Of a DNA stretch of 64,000 bases, positions 56,473 to 64,000 are shown one piece after another. The position numbers and the translations under genes were made by a program. The first letter of the stretch is position 1. The number at the start of each line of letters is the position of its first letter. The notes beneath the pieces were generated by a model. It was given only the letters and a program-made list of their open reading frames with translations. It had not been told where the DNA came from and made no database searches. The stretch spans positions 1 to 64,000 of the forward strand of contig NZ_JAAKEJ010000008.1 of NCBI RefSeq assembly GCF_011039135.1, written 5' to 3'. Origin of the DNA: Desulfovibrio sp. ZJ209. Its GTDB lineage: Bacteria; Desulfobacterota; Desulfovibrionia; Desulfovibrionales; Desulfovibrionaceae.

Positions 56473-59217
56473 CTAGTGCGCGCTCCCCCAGTCGCGGCCC
56501 GTGCCCCAGTCCACCACCAGCGGCACGGAGAGCGTAACGCCGCCGGGCCTCACCGACTCCATGAGGGCGGCCACGCGCGCCCCGGCCTCCCTGGCGCCGG
56601 CTTCGGGCAGCTCCAGCACGAGCTCGTCATGCACCTGCAGCACAAGGCCTGCCTTGAGGCGGCGCAGCTCCGCATCTTCGGCCGCGGCGATCATGGCGAG
56701 CTTGATGACATCCGCGGCCGAGCCCTGGATGACCGTGTTCACGGCCTGGCGCTGGGCCTGCGCCGCGGTCTGCCCGTTGGCCGAGAGGATGCCGGGCAGC
56801 CAGCGCCGCCGCCCGGCCAGCGTCACCACATAGCCGCGCTCGCGCGCGCCCTCGATGACGCGCTCGTAAAAGGCCTTGAGGCCCGTGAGGCGCGCGAAAT
56901 AGCGGTCAATGAAGGCCCGCGCCTCGGCCGTGGAAATTTTGAGCTCCTGTCCGAGCTTGTTGGCGCCCATGCCGTAGATAAGGCCGAAATTGATGGTCTT
57001 GGCCATGCGCCGCTGGTCCGGCAGCACCTTGTCCTGCGGCAGGTCGAACACGAGGGCCGCGGTGCGGGCGTGGATGTCCTCCCCCTCGCGGAAGGCGTCC
57101 AGGAGGGCCGGGTCCTGCGACATGTGGGCGAGGATGCGCAACTCTATCTGCGAATAATCCGCCGAGACGAGGGCGTTCCCCGGGCCGGCCACGAAGCAGG
57201 CCCGCATGCGCTTGCCGAGCGGCCCGCGCACCGGGATGTTCTGGAGATTGGGATTGCTCGAGGAGATGCGGCCCGTGGCCGTGGCCTCCTGGTTGAAGGT
57301 GGTGTGGATGCGGTCATGCGCGTCCATGTGCAGGGGCAGGGGCTCGAGATAGGTGGAGCGCATCTTCTCCAGCTTGCGGTACTGGAGGATGTTCTGCACG
57401 ATGGGCGCGTCCGGCGCGAGGCGTTCCAGCGTCTCCTGGCTGGTGGAGGGCTGGCCGCCGCGGGTCTTCTTGGGCGCGGGCAGGTGCAGCCGCTCGTACA
57501 GGATCTCGCCGAGCTTCCGCGCGGAGCGGATGTTGAACTCGCCGCCGGCCTCGGCATAGACCTCGCGCGTGAGCGTATCGAGCTCACGCTGCACGTCGTC
57601 AAGAAAACTGCGGAAGGCCGCGGGGTCGATAGCGATCCCGCGCTCCTCCATGGCGGCGAGCACGGGCACCAGCGGCAGCTCCAGCTTTTCATAGAGCCGC
57701 GTGAGCTCGTTGGCCGCAAGCTGCGCCGAGAGCGTGTGCGCCATACCCAGGCCCACGATGGCCGGCCCGCGCCCCTCGAGGCCCAGGGCGTCGCTCCAGC
57801 GGGCGGCAAGGCGCGACCAGCCGTATTCCCCGGCCTCCGGCCCGAGCAGGTAGGCCGCGAGCCCCAAGTCGAGCACGCGGACCTTCAGCAGCCCCTTCCA
57901 GAAGGGCGCGGCCAGAAGCAGGCTCTTCAGGTCGGCCACGGCCACTTCCGCCGCCTTTTCCGCCCAGGCGCACAATGCCGTCATGGGGCCTGTCCACGCA
58001 TATTCCGTCACACTGGCGAGCGCGGTTGCCGGCGCGGGCTCCACGCCCCCGGCCTGCGCCTCGGCCGGCCCCACGGCCACGCGCGGCGGCCGGGCTGCGC
58101 CCTCGGCCCAGATAAGGGCCACAGTGCGCCCCGCACAGGGCGGAAGCTGCGCCACTTCCGCCACTTCCTCGGCGGCGGGTATGGCGGGCACGCCCAGTTC
58201 GAGCTGTGCGCCACCCTTCCCGGCCCCGGCGGGGGCATCTCCGCTCGCATCCCGGGCCGCTTCCGCCGGGTCTTCGGGTGCGCCCGCCACCGCCGCGGCC
58301 ATGTCCGGCGCTGTCACATGGGGCGCCCCGGCCTGCACGAGGGCCGCTATCTCGCGCCTGAGCGCGAAGAGCTCGTATTCCTGCGCCAGCGCCCGGCATT
58401 CTGCGATATTGATGGGCCCCACGGCGAGCGCGGCAAGGTCAATATCCGCGCACACGCCGCGCGAGAGCCTGGTGAGTTCGCGCCACGTGAACATGTCCTC
58501 AAGGTGCGGGCGCAACTTGTCCTGCAACTTGGGCGGCAAAAGGGCGAAATGATCCCGGATGTCCTCCAGCGTGGGGCAGATGGCGAAGATCTGGCGCGCG
58601 GTCTTGGGGCCGATGCCGGGCACGCCGGGGATATTGTCGCTCGCGTCGCCCACGAGGGCCTGCACGTCGGCCCACTGGGCCGGGGTGACGCCGTTCTCGG
58701 CCTCGAAGTCCGCCTCGGTGATGAGGCGCTCGTTCTTGGAGCCCGGGTCCCACATATAGACATTGGGCGCGAGGCACTGCTTCAAATCCTTGTCGCCGCT
58801 GATGATGACCACGGGCAGTTCCGGCGCGAAGCGCGCGGCGAGAGCCGCGATGCAGTCGTCGGCCTCGCAGCCCCGGGACTCCTCGAAGGCGAGGCCGAGC
58901 GCGTGCACCATGCGCTCGATGGGCGGGAGCTGTTTGGCGAGGTCTTCGGGCATGGCCTCGCGGTTGGCCTTGTAGCCGGCATAGATCTCGTGGCGGAAGT
59001 TCTTGCCCCGGCCGTCCTTGAGAAAGAGGAAATGCTTGGGCTTTTCCTCGCGCAGGATGCGCAGGAGCACGCGCGTGACCACCACGAGGGCATTGGTGGG
59101 GAAGCCGTCGGAGCGCTGCATGTGGCGGTTGGCGAAAAAGCCCCTGTAGATGAAGGCCGTGCCGTCCATGAGAAAGACGGGGTCCGCGTTGAGGCCGAGA
59201 CGTTGCTTGAGCGACAT
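56473..59217 (-). CDS. polA: DNA polymerase I
   Basis: A 914-residue polymerase for Okazaki-fragment and repair synthesis. The N-terminal 5' nuclease domain (1-290) has DGTAFIYRG, the metal-binding ECDD-like GCEADDC and GDASDNIPG. The middle region (about 330-560) shows no clear 3'-5' exonuclease motifs (no DxE), so proofreading is probably absent. The polymerase motifs are intact: DYSQIELR, the RRMAKTINFGLIYG O-helix and QVHDELVLE. The ATG at 59217 gives the normal N-terminus; the frame continues upstream through the MCE promoter region. Confidence 0.96.
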   Translation of the reverse strand: MSLKQRLGLNADPVFLMDGTAFIYRGFFANRHMQRSDGFPTNALVVVTRVLLRILREEKPKHFLFLKDGRGKNFRHEIYAGYKANREAMPEDLAKQLPPIERMVHALGLAFEESRGCEADDCIAALAARFAPELPVVIISGDKDLKQCLAPNVYMWDPGSKNERLITEADFEAENGVTPAQWADVQALVGDASDNIPGVPGIGPKTARQIFAICPTLEDIRDHFALLPPKLQDKLRPHLEDMFTWRELTRLSRGVCADIDLAALAVGPINIAECRALAQEYELFALRREIAALVQAGAPHVTAPDMAAAVAGAPEDPAEAARDASGDAPAGAGKGGAQLELGVPAIPAAEEVAEVAQLPPCAGRTVALIWAEGAARPPRVAVGPAEAQAGGVEPAPATALASVTEYAWTGPMTALCAWAEKAAEVAVADLKSLLLAAPFWKGLLKVRVLDLGLAAYLLGPEAGEYGWSRLAARWSDALGLEGRGPAIVGLGMAHTLSAQLAANELTRLYEKLELPLVPVLAAMEERGIAIDPAAFRSFLDDVQRELDTLTREVYAEAGGEFNIRSARKLGEILYERLHLPAPKKTRGGQPSTSQETLERLAPDAPIVQNILQYRKLEKMRSTYLEPLPLHMDAHDRIHTTFNQEATATGRISSSNPNLQNIPVRGPLGKRMRACFVAGPGNALVSADYSQIELRILAHMSQDPALLDAFREGEDIHARTAALVFDLPQDKVLPDQRRMAKTINFGLIYGMGANKLGQELKISTAEARAFIDRYFARLTGLKAFYERVIEGARERGYVVTLAGRRRWLPGILSANGQTAAQAQRQAVNTVIQGSAADVIKLAMIAAAEDAELRRLKAGLVLQVHDELVLELPEAGAREAGARVAALMESVRPGGVTLSVPLVVDWGTGRDWGSAH

Positions 59218-59293
59218 GGCACCATCCAGCAGAGGGGCGCGCCCGGCCTGAAGGGCCGGGGCACCGGAAAAAAGTGTCGGGAGCGCGACACGC

Positions 59294-59323
59294 TTGCGCT
59301 TACCGAGCCGCGTGGCGTATGAT
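59294..59323 (+). promoter_or_regulatory. promoter of the MCE transport operon
   Basis: TTGCGC (59294-59299, three of six), 18-bp spacer, TATGAT (59318-59323, five of six). The predicted transcription start, 7 bp after the -10, is the A of the ATG at 59330. Confidence 0.5.
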
Positions 59324-59329
59324 AACGGC

Positions 59330-60457
59330 ATGGAATCGAGCCCGCAAGTGACGGCTGGCGCCGTCGGCGGCGTCTGGCGCGTCAGCGTGGGCGGCTGCTG
59401 GAACCTGGACACCCCGTGGCCGCCCACGGCGGACGCGGCGCTCGCCGGCCTTGCCGACCAGCGCCTGACCGGGCTCACCCTCACGGCAAGCGGCCTCGAT
59501 TCGTGGGACAGCAGCCTGCTCGTCTTCCTCGTGCAGCTCGTCAGGCGCGCGCGGGCGCGCAAGCTCAAGGTCACGCTCGACCTCCCCGAGGGGCTCAAGC
59601 GCCTCATCGAGATGGCTTTCGCCGTGCCCCCCCGCGCCGGCGCCGAACGCGAGACCGAGCGCGGCGACACCCTCGAGCGCATCGGCGCGGCGGCGCTGGC
59701 GCTCCCCCCGCGAATCGCGGATTTTCTCTCCTTTCTGGGCGACGTGAGCATCGCCGTCTGGAACCTCGTCATCGGCCGCTCGCGCATGCGCTCGCGCGAC
59801 TTCATCAGCGCCATGTATGAATGCGGCGTGCAGTCGCTGCCCATCATCTCGCTCACGAGCATGCTCTTCGGGCTCATCCTCGCCTTCGTGGGCGCGGTGC
59901 AGCTCACCCAGTTCGGCGCGCAGATCTATGTGGCGGGGCTCGTGGGCATCGGCATGCTGCGCGTCATGGGCGCGGTCATGGTGGGGGTGGTCATGTCGGG
60001 CCGCATCGGCGCGGCCTATGCGGCGCTCATCGGCACCATGCAGGTCAACGAGGAGGTGGACGCCCTCGAGACCCTCGGCATCTCGCCGGTGGACTTCCTC
60101 GTTCTGCCGCGCGTGCTCGCGCTCACGCTCATGGTGCCCCTGCTCACCATCTATGCCGACCTCATGGGCATCATCGGCGGCTTTCTCGTGGGCACGCTCA
60201 TGCTGAACCTCAACCCCATGGAATATCTCCACGCCACGGCGCAGATGGTGCCCTACCGGCAGATCCTCATCGGGCTTGTTTACGGCACCCTGTTCGGCGT
60301 GGTCATCGCCATCGCCGGCTGCTACCAGGGCATGCGCTGCGGCCGAAGCGCCATGGCCGTGGGCCAGACCACCACGCGGGCCGTGGTCAATTCCATCGTG
60401 GGCATCATCGTCATGACGGCCATTATCACCATCATCTGCAACGTGCTCGGCGTGTGA
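59330..60457 (+). CDS. MlaE-type permease with fused STAS domain
   Basis: A 375-residue inner-membrane permease for lipid (MCE) transport. The first ~95 residues form a STAS-like domain (SWDSSLLVFLVQLV), the role played by separate MlaB in E. coli. The MlaE domain (about 115-375) has six helices with the EVDALETLGISPVDFLVLPRV segment. I chose ATG 59330 over a TTG at 59294. There is no Shine-Dalgarno site before it; a -10 box sits seven bases upstream, so the mRNA may be leaderless. mlaF-type, mlaD-type and PqiC-type genes follow. Confidence 0.88.
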   Translation: MESSPQVTAGAVGGVWRVSVGGCWNLDTPWPPTADAALAGLADQRLTGLTLTASGLDSWDSSLLVFLVQLVRRARARKLKVTLDLPEGLKRLIEMAFAVPPRAGAERETERGDTLERIGAAALALPPRIADFLSFLGDVSIAVWNLVIGRSRMRSRDFISAMYECGVQSLPIISLTSMLFGLILAFVGAVQLTQFGAQIYVAGLVGIGMLRVMGAVMVGVVMSGRIGAAYAALIGTMQVNEEVDALETLGISPVDFLVLPRVLALTLMVPLLTIYADLMGIIGGFLVGTLMLNLNPMEYLHATAQMVPYRQILIGLVYGTLFGVVIAIAGCYQGMRCGRSAMAVGQTTTRAVVNSIVGIIVMTAIITIICNVLGV

Positions 60458-60464
60458 GGGACAT

Positions 60465-61367
60465 ATGGCCGATACCCCGCTTGCCTCCACCGCTGCCACA
60501 GCCGGCCCGCCGCCGGATTCGGCCCTCAGCGTGCGCGACCTGCAGGTGGGCTACGGCTCCTATGTGCTCATGCGCCATGTGACGTTCGAGGTGCGCAAGG
60601 GCGACATCTTCTTCATCATGGGCGGGTCGGGCTGCGGCAAGAGCACGCTTTTGCATGTGCTCATGGGCCTCAAGCGCCCGCAGGCCGGCAAGGAATTTTT
60701 CGGCAAGGTGGATTTCTGGGACGGCACCGAGGCCCAGCGCCGCGCCGCCATGCGCCACGCCGGCGTGCTCTTCCAGAGCGGCGCCCTCTGGAGCTCCATG
60801 ACGCTCGCCGAGAACGTGGGCCTGCCGCTCCAGCAATATACGGACCTCGACGACGACGAGATCCGCGAGCTCGCCTCGCTCAAGCTCGCGCTCGTGGGCC
60901 TCGCGGGCTTCGAGGATTATTATCCCTCGGAAATCAGCGGCGGCATGAGCAAGCGGGCGGGCCTCGCGCGGGCGCTGGCGCTGGACCCGGAGATCCTCTT
61001 TCTCGACGAGCCCTCGGCCGGGCTGGACCCGGTGAGCTCCAACCTCCTGGACGAGCTCATCCAGGAGCTGCGCGACACGCTGGGCGCGACCTTCGTCATC
61101 GTGTCGCACGAGCTCGCGAGCATCTTCAGCATCGCCACCAACGGCATCTTTCTCGACGTGAAGACGCGCACGGTGACGGCAAAAGGCAACCCGCGCGCGC
61201 TCGCCGAAGACCCGCACACCCAGGAGGACGCCCTGCTCTTCCTCACGCGCGGCGGCAAGAACCCGCTCCGGCCGCAAGGCTGCCCGGCGGTATCCCCCGC
61301 GCCTCCCGGCGGGACGCCCGCAGCAGCCGCTTCCCCCGAACCACGGGCCAAGGACGAAAACGCATGA
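60465..61367 (+). CDS. MlaF-type ABC ATPase
   Basis: A 300-residue ATPase. Walker A is GGSGCGKST, signature SGGMSKR, Walker B ILFLDEPSAGLDP, switch VSHE; the SGGMSKR signature is that of MlaF. The C-terminal ~50 residues are Pro/Ala-rich and extra. It starts 7 bp after the permease and overlaps the MCE gene by 4 nt (ATGA). Confidence 0.93.
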   Translation: MADTPLASTAATAGPPPDSALSVRDLQVGYGSYVLMRHVTFEVRKGDIFFIMGGSGCGKSTLLHVLMGLKRPQAGKEFFGKVDFWDGTEAQRRAAMRHAGVLFQSGALWSSMTLAENVGLPLQQYTDLDDDEIRELASLKLALVGLAGFEDYYPSEISGGMSKRAGLARALALDPEILFLDEPSAGLDPVSSNLLDELIQELRDTLGATFVIVSHELASIFSIATNGIFLDVKTRTVTAKGNPRALAEDPHTQEDALLFLTRGGKNPLRPQGCPAVSPAPPGGTPAAAASPEPRAKDENA

Positions 61368-62329
61368 CTCCGCAAGCATACAAAACCATGGTGGGCGCCT
61401 TCGTGGTGGGGGGCATCGTGCTCTTCACCCTGGGCATCATCCTGCTCGGCGGCGGGCGCCTGTTCAACAACGACGTGGAATATGTGCTCTATTTCGACGG
61501 GTCGGTAAGCGGCCTTTCCATCGGCGCGCCCGTGGTCTTCCGCGGCGTGCCCATGGGCAGTGTCACCCAGATAAGCCTCGTGGCCAACGCGCGTGACTCC
61601 AACGTGACCATCCCGGTCACCATCCGCATCGACGAGCGCAGCTTCATCCGGGCGAGCGGCCGGGCCCTTTCCGAGTCCGCCCAGCAGGAGATCATCCGGC
61701 GCATGGTGGAGCGCGGCCTCAGGGCGCGCCTCCAGCTCCAGAGCCTCATCACGGGCCAGTACCGTGTGGAGCTCGACTTCTTCCCCGATACGCCCATGAA
61801 TTTCCGCTCGGCCACGCCGGACCTCGAGATACCCACGGTGCCGTCGCCCATCGACACGCTCCAGCGCACGCTTGCGCGCATCCCCATCGACCAGCTCATG
61901 GGCGCGCTCTCCAACATCCTCGAAAATGTCTCGGCCGCCGTAGGCAACGGCCAGCTCAAGGCCGGCATCGAGGCCTTCACCGCCACCTTCACGGAGACGC
62001 AGCGCCTGCTCTCCGACAGCCCACTCAGGCACTCGCTGGAAAGCACGCTCTCGCAGGTGGACGGCGCCACCCGCGCCATGCAGAAGGAGCTCCCGGGGGC
62101 GCTGGCCTCCTTCCACTCGGCCATGGACAATCTCGCCCTGGCGGCGGAGCGCCTGCGCCGCGTGGCCGACTCCGCCGAGAACACGCTCGGCCGCGACTCG
62201 CCCACCATGAACGAGGTGCGCCGCCTGCTTACGGAATCCATTTCCGCCGTGCGCTCGCTGCGCAACCTCGCGGACATGCTCGAACGCAACCCCGAAGCCC
62301 TGCTCATGGGCAGGCAAGGAAAACGCTGA
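61364..62329 (+). CDS. MCE-domain substrate-binding protein (MlaD-type)
   Basis: A 321-residue protein with an N-terminal membrane anchor (about 7-28) and one MCE domain (about 38-115; GLSIGAPVVFRGVPMGSVTQI). Residues about 140-300 form long amphipathic helices, suggesting an alpha-helical tunnel or bundle as in PqiB-like forms, more than the short tail of MlaD. It holds lipid in the periplasm between the membranes. It overlaps the ATPase by 4 nt and shares one base with the lipoprotein gene. Confidence 0.9.
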   Translation: MTPQAYKTMVGAFVVGGIVLFTLGIILLGGGRLFNNDVEYVLYFDGSVSGLSIGAPVVFRGVPMGSVTQISLVANARDSNVTIPVTIRIDERSFIRASGRALSESAQQEIIRRMVERGLRARLQLQSLITGQYRVELDFFPDTPMNFRSATPDLEIPTVPSPIDTLQRTLARIPIDQLMGALSNILENVSAAVGNGQLKAGIEAFTATFTETQRLLSDSPLRHSLESTLSQVDGATRAMQKELPGALASFHSAMDNLALAAERLRRVADSAENTLGRDSPTMNEVRRLLTESISAVRSLRNLADMLERNPEALLMGRQGKR

Positions 62330-62928
62330 TGGCCCGCATACTCACCCTCCTGGCCCTTCTCGGCCTCGGTCTCGCGGCGCTCGCCGGCTGCGGCCGCAGC
62401 ACGCCCACCAATTATTACCTCCTCGAAAGCGGCATGCCGCCCGTGACGGCCGACGAGCTGCCGCCAGCCACCCTGCGCGTGGCCATGGTGGAGGTGCCGA
62501 GCTACCTCAACCGCAACAATATCGTGAGCCGCGTTGCGGGCGAGACACGCCTCATCCTCGCCGAGTTCCACCTCTGGGCCGAGCCTGTGAGCAACGGCGT
62601 GCGCCGCGTGGTGGAGGAGACGCTGACCCCGCCCCTGCTCGAGGCGGGCGTCACCGTGCTGCCCACGGGCACGGCCAATGGCGGGGACTATGTGCTGCTC
62701 ATCGACGTGCAGCGCCTGGACGGCAATTTCAACGAAAAGGCCGTGCTGGAAAGCCGCTGGACCCTGCTGGACAGGAAGGAGGCGCCGCTCGCCGACGGCA
62801 TCTTCGCCGCCGAGGAAATGGTCGAGGGCAGCGACTATAATGTGCTCGTGGCGGCGGAAAGCCGCCTCGTGCGCCGCATGGGCGACTATCTTGCCGAAAG
62901 GCTGCCGCCGCTGCTCAAGCGCCGCTGA
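62329..62928 (+). CDS. PqiC/ABC-auxiliary lipoprotein
   Basis: A 199-residue lipoprotein with lipobox LAGC (Cys about 21), then the TNYYLLESG start typical of the ABC-type transport auxiliary (PqiC) family and the RRVVEETLTPPL segment. In PqiC and MCE systems it is an outer-membrane partner of the MCE tunnel. It ends the operon; a G+C-rich hairpin region follows but with no clear T-run. Confidence 0.88.
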   Translation: MARILTLLALLGLGLAALAGCGRSTPTNYYLLESGMPPVTADELPPATLRVAMVEVPSYLNRNNIVSRVAGETRLILAEFHLWAEPVSNGVRRVVEETLTPPLLEAGVTVLPTGTANGGDYVLLIDVQRLDGNFNEKAVLESRWTLLDRKEAPLADGIFAAEEMVEGSDYNVLVAAESRLVRRMGDYLAERLPPLLKRR

Positions 62929-62992
62929 GGCAGGCGGGCCCGCAGCTGCCGACGCGCGAAGATTTCAGGCAAGGAATTGCCGTTCGCGCCGC

Positions 62993-63022
62993 TTTACGGA
63001 CGCACGCGGCCCGCGCTATCCT
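62993..63022 (+). promoter_or_regulatory. candidate promoter of the exported flavodoxin
   Basis: TTTACG (62993-62998, four of six), 18-bp spacer, TATCCT (63017-63022, four of six). A perfect 7-bp hairpin (GGCAGGG 63034-63040, CCCTGCC 63045-63051) would lie in the 5' leader. Confidence 0.4.
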
Positions 63023-63135
63023 GCGCCTGACGGGGCAGGGCTCTCCCTGCCGCCTACCGCGTTTTTGCGGCCGGCTTCCGGCTGTGGAAACGCGCCCCCC
63101 AGCCCGCGCGGCAACGCCGCGCAAGGAGGTTCCCC

Positions 63136-63822
63136 ATGGCTGCCACTTTTCGCCCCTCCCGGCGCTTCTTCCTGAAACAGGCCACGGCCGGCGCCCTGAC
63201 GCTGGGCCTGCTGCCCCTCGTGGGCTGTGCCGCCCCGGCCTGGGGCGCGGAGGCCCAGGCTCCGGCCGCTGGCGCCGCTGCCGCGGCCAAACCCAAGAAG
63301 CCGCTGGTGGTCTATTTTTCCCACAGCGGCAACACGCGCAAGCTCGCCGAGATCATCCACAAGAAGGTGGGCGGCGACATTCTCGAAATCGAGCCCGCCA
63401 CGCCCTACCCCTCCGACTACCAGGCCACGGTGGACCTCGCCAAGAAGGAGCAGCAGGAGAACGCCCGCCCGGCCGTGAAAACAAAAATCGCCAACCCGGA
63501 CGAATACGGCGTCATCTTCCTCGGCTACCCCAACTGGTGGAGCAGCATGCCCATGCCGGTCTGGACCTTCGTGGAGCAGAACAAGCTCGACGGCCACACC
63601 ATCGCCCCCTTTGACACGCATGGCGGCGGCGGGCTCGGCCACAGCGTGGACGACCTCAAGAAGCTGGTGCCGCACTCCAAGGTGCTCAAGGGCCTCGCCG
63701 TGCGCGGCACGGCCGCGGGCGGCGCGGAAAAGGACGTGGAAAAGTGGCTCGAAGGGCTCGGCAACGCCCTCATCATGACCACCATTGGCAACCCGGCCAT
63801 CTATCCCGACGGCGCGTACTGA
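63136..63822 (+). CDS. Tat-exported flavodoxin, probably lipid-anchored
   Basis: A 228-residue flavodoxin with an N-terminal twin-arginine signal (SRRFFLKQ, 8-15), hydrophobic core, and a lipobox LVGC with Cys 31. An Ala/Lys linker leads to the flavodoxin fold from about 55: VVYFSHSGNTRKLAEII binds the FMN phosphate, then GYPNWWSSMPMPVWTF and THGGGGLGHS contact the flavin. Export of a folded FMN protein fits Tat. It ends in its own strong hairpin. GCAAGGAGG precedes the ATG. It may reduce periplasmic partners, or act as an envelope NAD(P)H-independent electron carrier; that is inference. Confidence 0.88.
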   Translation: MAATFRPSRRFFLKQATAGALTLGLLPLVGCAAPAWGAEAQAPAAGAAAAAKPKKPLVVYFSHSGNTRKLAEIIHKKVGGDILEIEPATPYPSDYQATVDLAKKEQQENARPAVKTKIANPDEYGVIFLGYPNWWSSMPMPVWTFVEQNKLDGHTIAPFDTHGGGGLGHSVDDLKKLVPHSKVLKGLAVRGTAAGGAEKDVEKWLEGLGNALIMTTIGNPAIYPDGAY

Positions 63823-63842
63823 GCTTTCAACACCTGAACGCA

Positions 63843-63877
63843 GAAGGGTCTTGCGCCGCAGAGGCGCAAGGCCCTTC
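63843..63877 (+). terminator. long hairpin downstream of the flavodoxin
   Basis: A 15-bp stem (GAAGGGTCTTGCGCC with GGCGCAAGGCCCTTC, one G-U pair) with a five-base loop, 21 bp after the stop. The following T-run is weak (ATGTTTGG). Confidence 0.7.
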
Positions 63878-63920
63878 ATGTTTGGGGTGAGGCCGGCCCC
63901 ACCCTGATTTTTTCCGCCGC

Positions 63921-63952
63921 GCCCGAATGCCAGGCACGCCTTCGGGCATTTT
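63921..63952 (+). terminator. second hairpin near the window end
   Basis: GCCCGAA (63921-63927) pairs with TTCGGGC (63941-63947), then ATTTT. It may be a back-up terminator. Confidence 0.55.
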
Positions 63953-64000
63953 CACTGCTTCGCTTCTTCCACTCCCATAACTGGCGGCAAAAGTTTCACC

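Overview
The window is 64 kb of GC-rich chromosome (about two thirds G+C by eye) with tightly packed genes on both strands. It looks like core genome of a Desulfovibrionaceae sulfate reducer. The pointers are a NarI-type cytochrome b plus CCG-domain Fe-S protein pair of the DsrMK/HmcEF/TmcBC kind, a CX4C (type 2) rubredoxin directly behind a PerR/Fur regulator, system I cytochrome c maturation genes, and a carboxy(nor)spermidine route to polyamines. I see no rRNA, tRNA, CRISPR array, transposase or integrase. The clearest foreign DNA is an AT-rich segment of about 550 bp (about 993-1546) carrying one orphan gene.

Layout. 1-1012: a HEAT-like conserved protein. 1095-1508: the AT-rich orphan. 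1547-5542 (minus): surE, rplU, rpmA, obgE, proB. 5614-11478 (plus): a compact run of a YhaM-type nuclease, tmk, a small unknown, an HDAC-family amidohydrolase, carboxynorspermidine synthase and its decarboxylase. 11642-19992 (plus): pyk, an HD-GYP protein, a secreted histidine acid phosphatase, a membrane-anchored unknown, PBP1A, TrmI and an SMR exporter. 20008-22705: divergent copA and a copper chaperone. 23133-29708 (plus): guaB, guaA, tatB, tatC, hisB, a lipoprotein, hisA, the last five joined by 4-nt overlaps. 29705-33667 (minus): uvrA, cysK. 34012-36219: a secreted NTF2-like protein, a Sel1 protein, perR and rubredoxin. 36293-41658 (minus): argJ, asnS, the Fe-S protein and cytochrome b. 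42004-48528 (minus): a cardiolipin synthase, a universal stress protein, and a 1,436-residue membrane protein built like a hybrid sensor kinase but lacking the phosphotransfer residues. 48533-54348 (minus): two TPR proteins and ccmDCBAF. 54616-59217: a potassium channel with RCK domains, converging with polA. 59330-62928 (plus): an MCE lipid transport operon. 63136-63822: a Tat-exported, probably lipid-anchored flavodoxin.

How genes fit together. The HDAC-family enzyme next to the carboxy(nor)spermidine genes suggests an acetylpolyamine deacetylase. TatBC can export the folded flavodoxin encoded later in the window. The ccm genes supply the c-type cytochromes these organisms depend on, and the cytochrome b/Fe-S pair would exchange electrons between the quinone pool and the cytoplasm. 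The observations most worth following are the pseudo-hybrid kinase (44218-48528), the HDAC/polyamine operon, the AT-rich insertion, an unassigned structured stretch (22706-23060), and several well-formed inverted or tandem repeats in promoter regions. All assignments come from reading the sequence; no database search was run.
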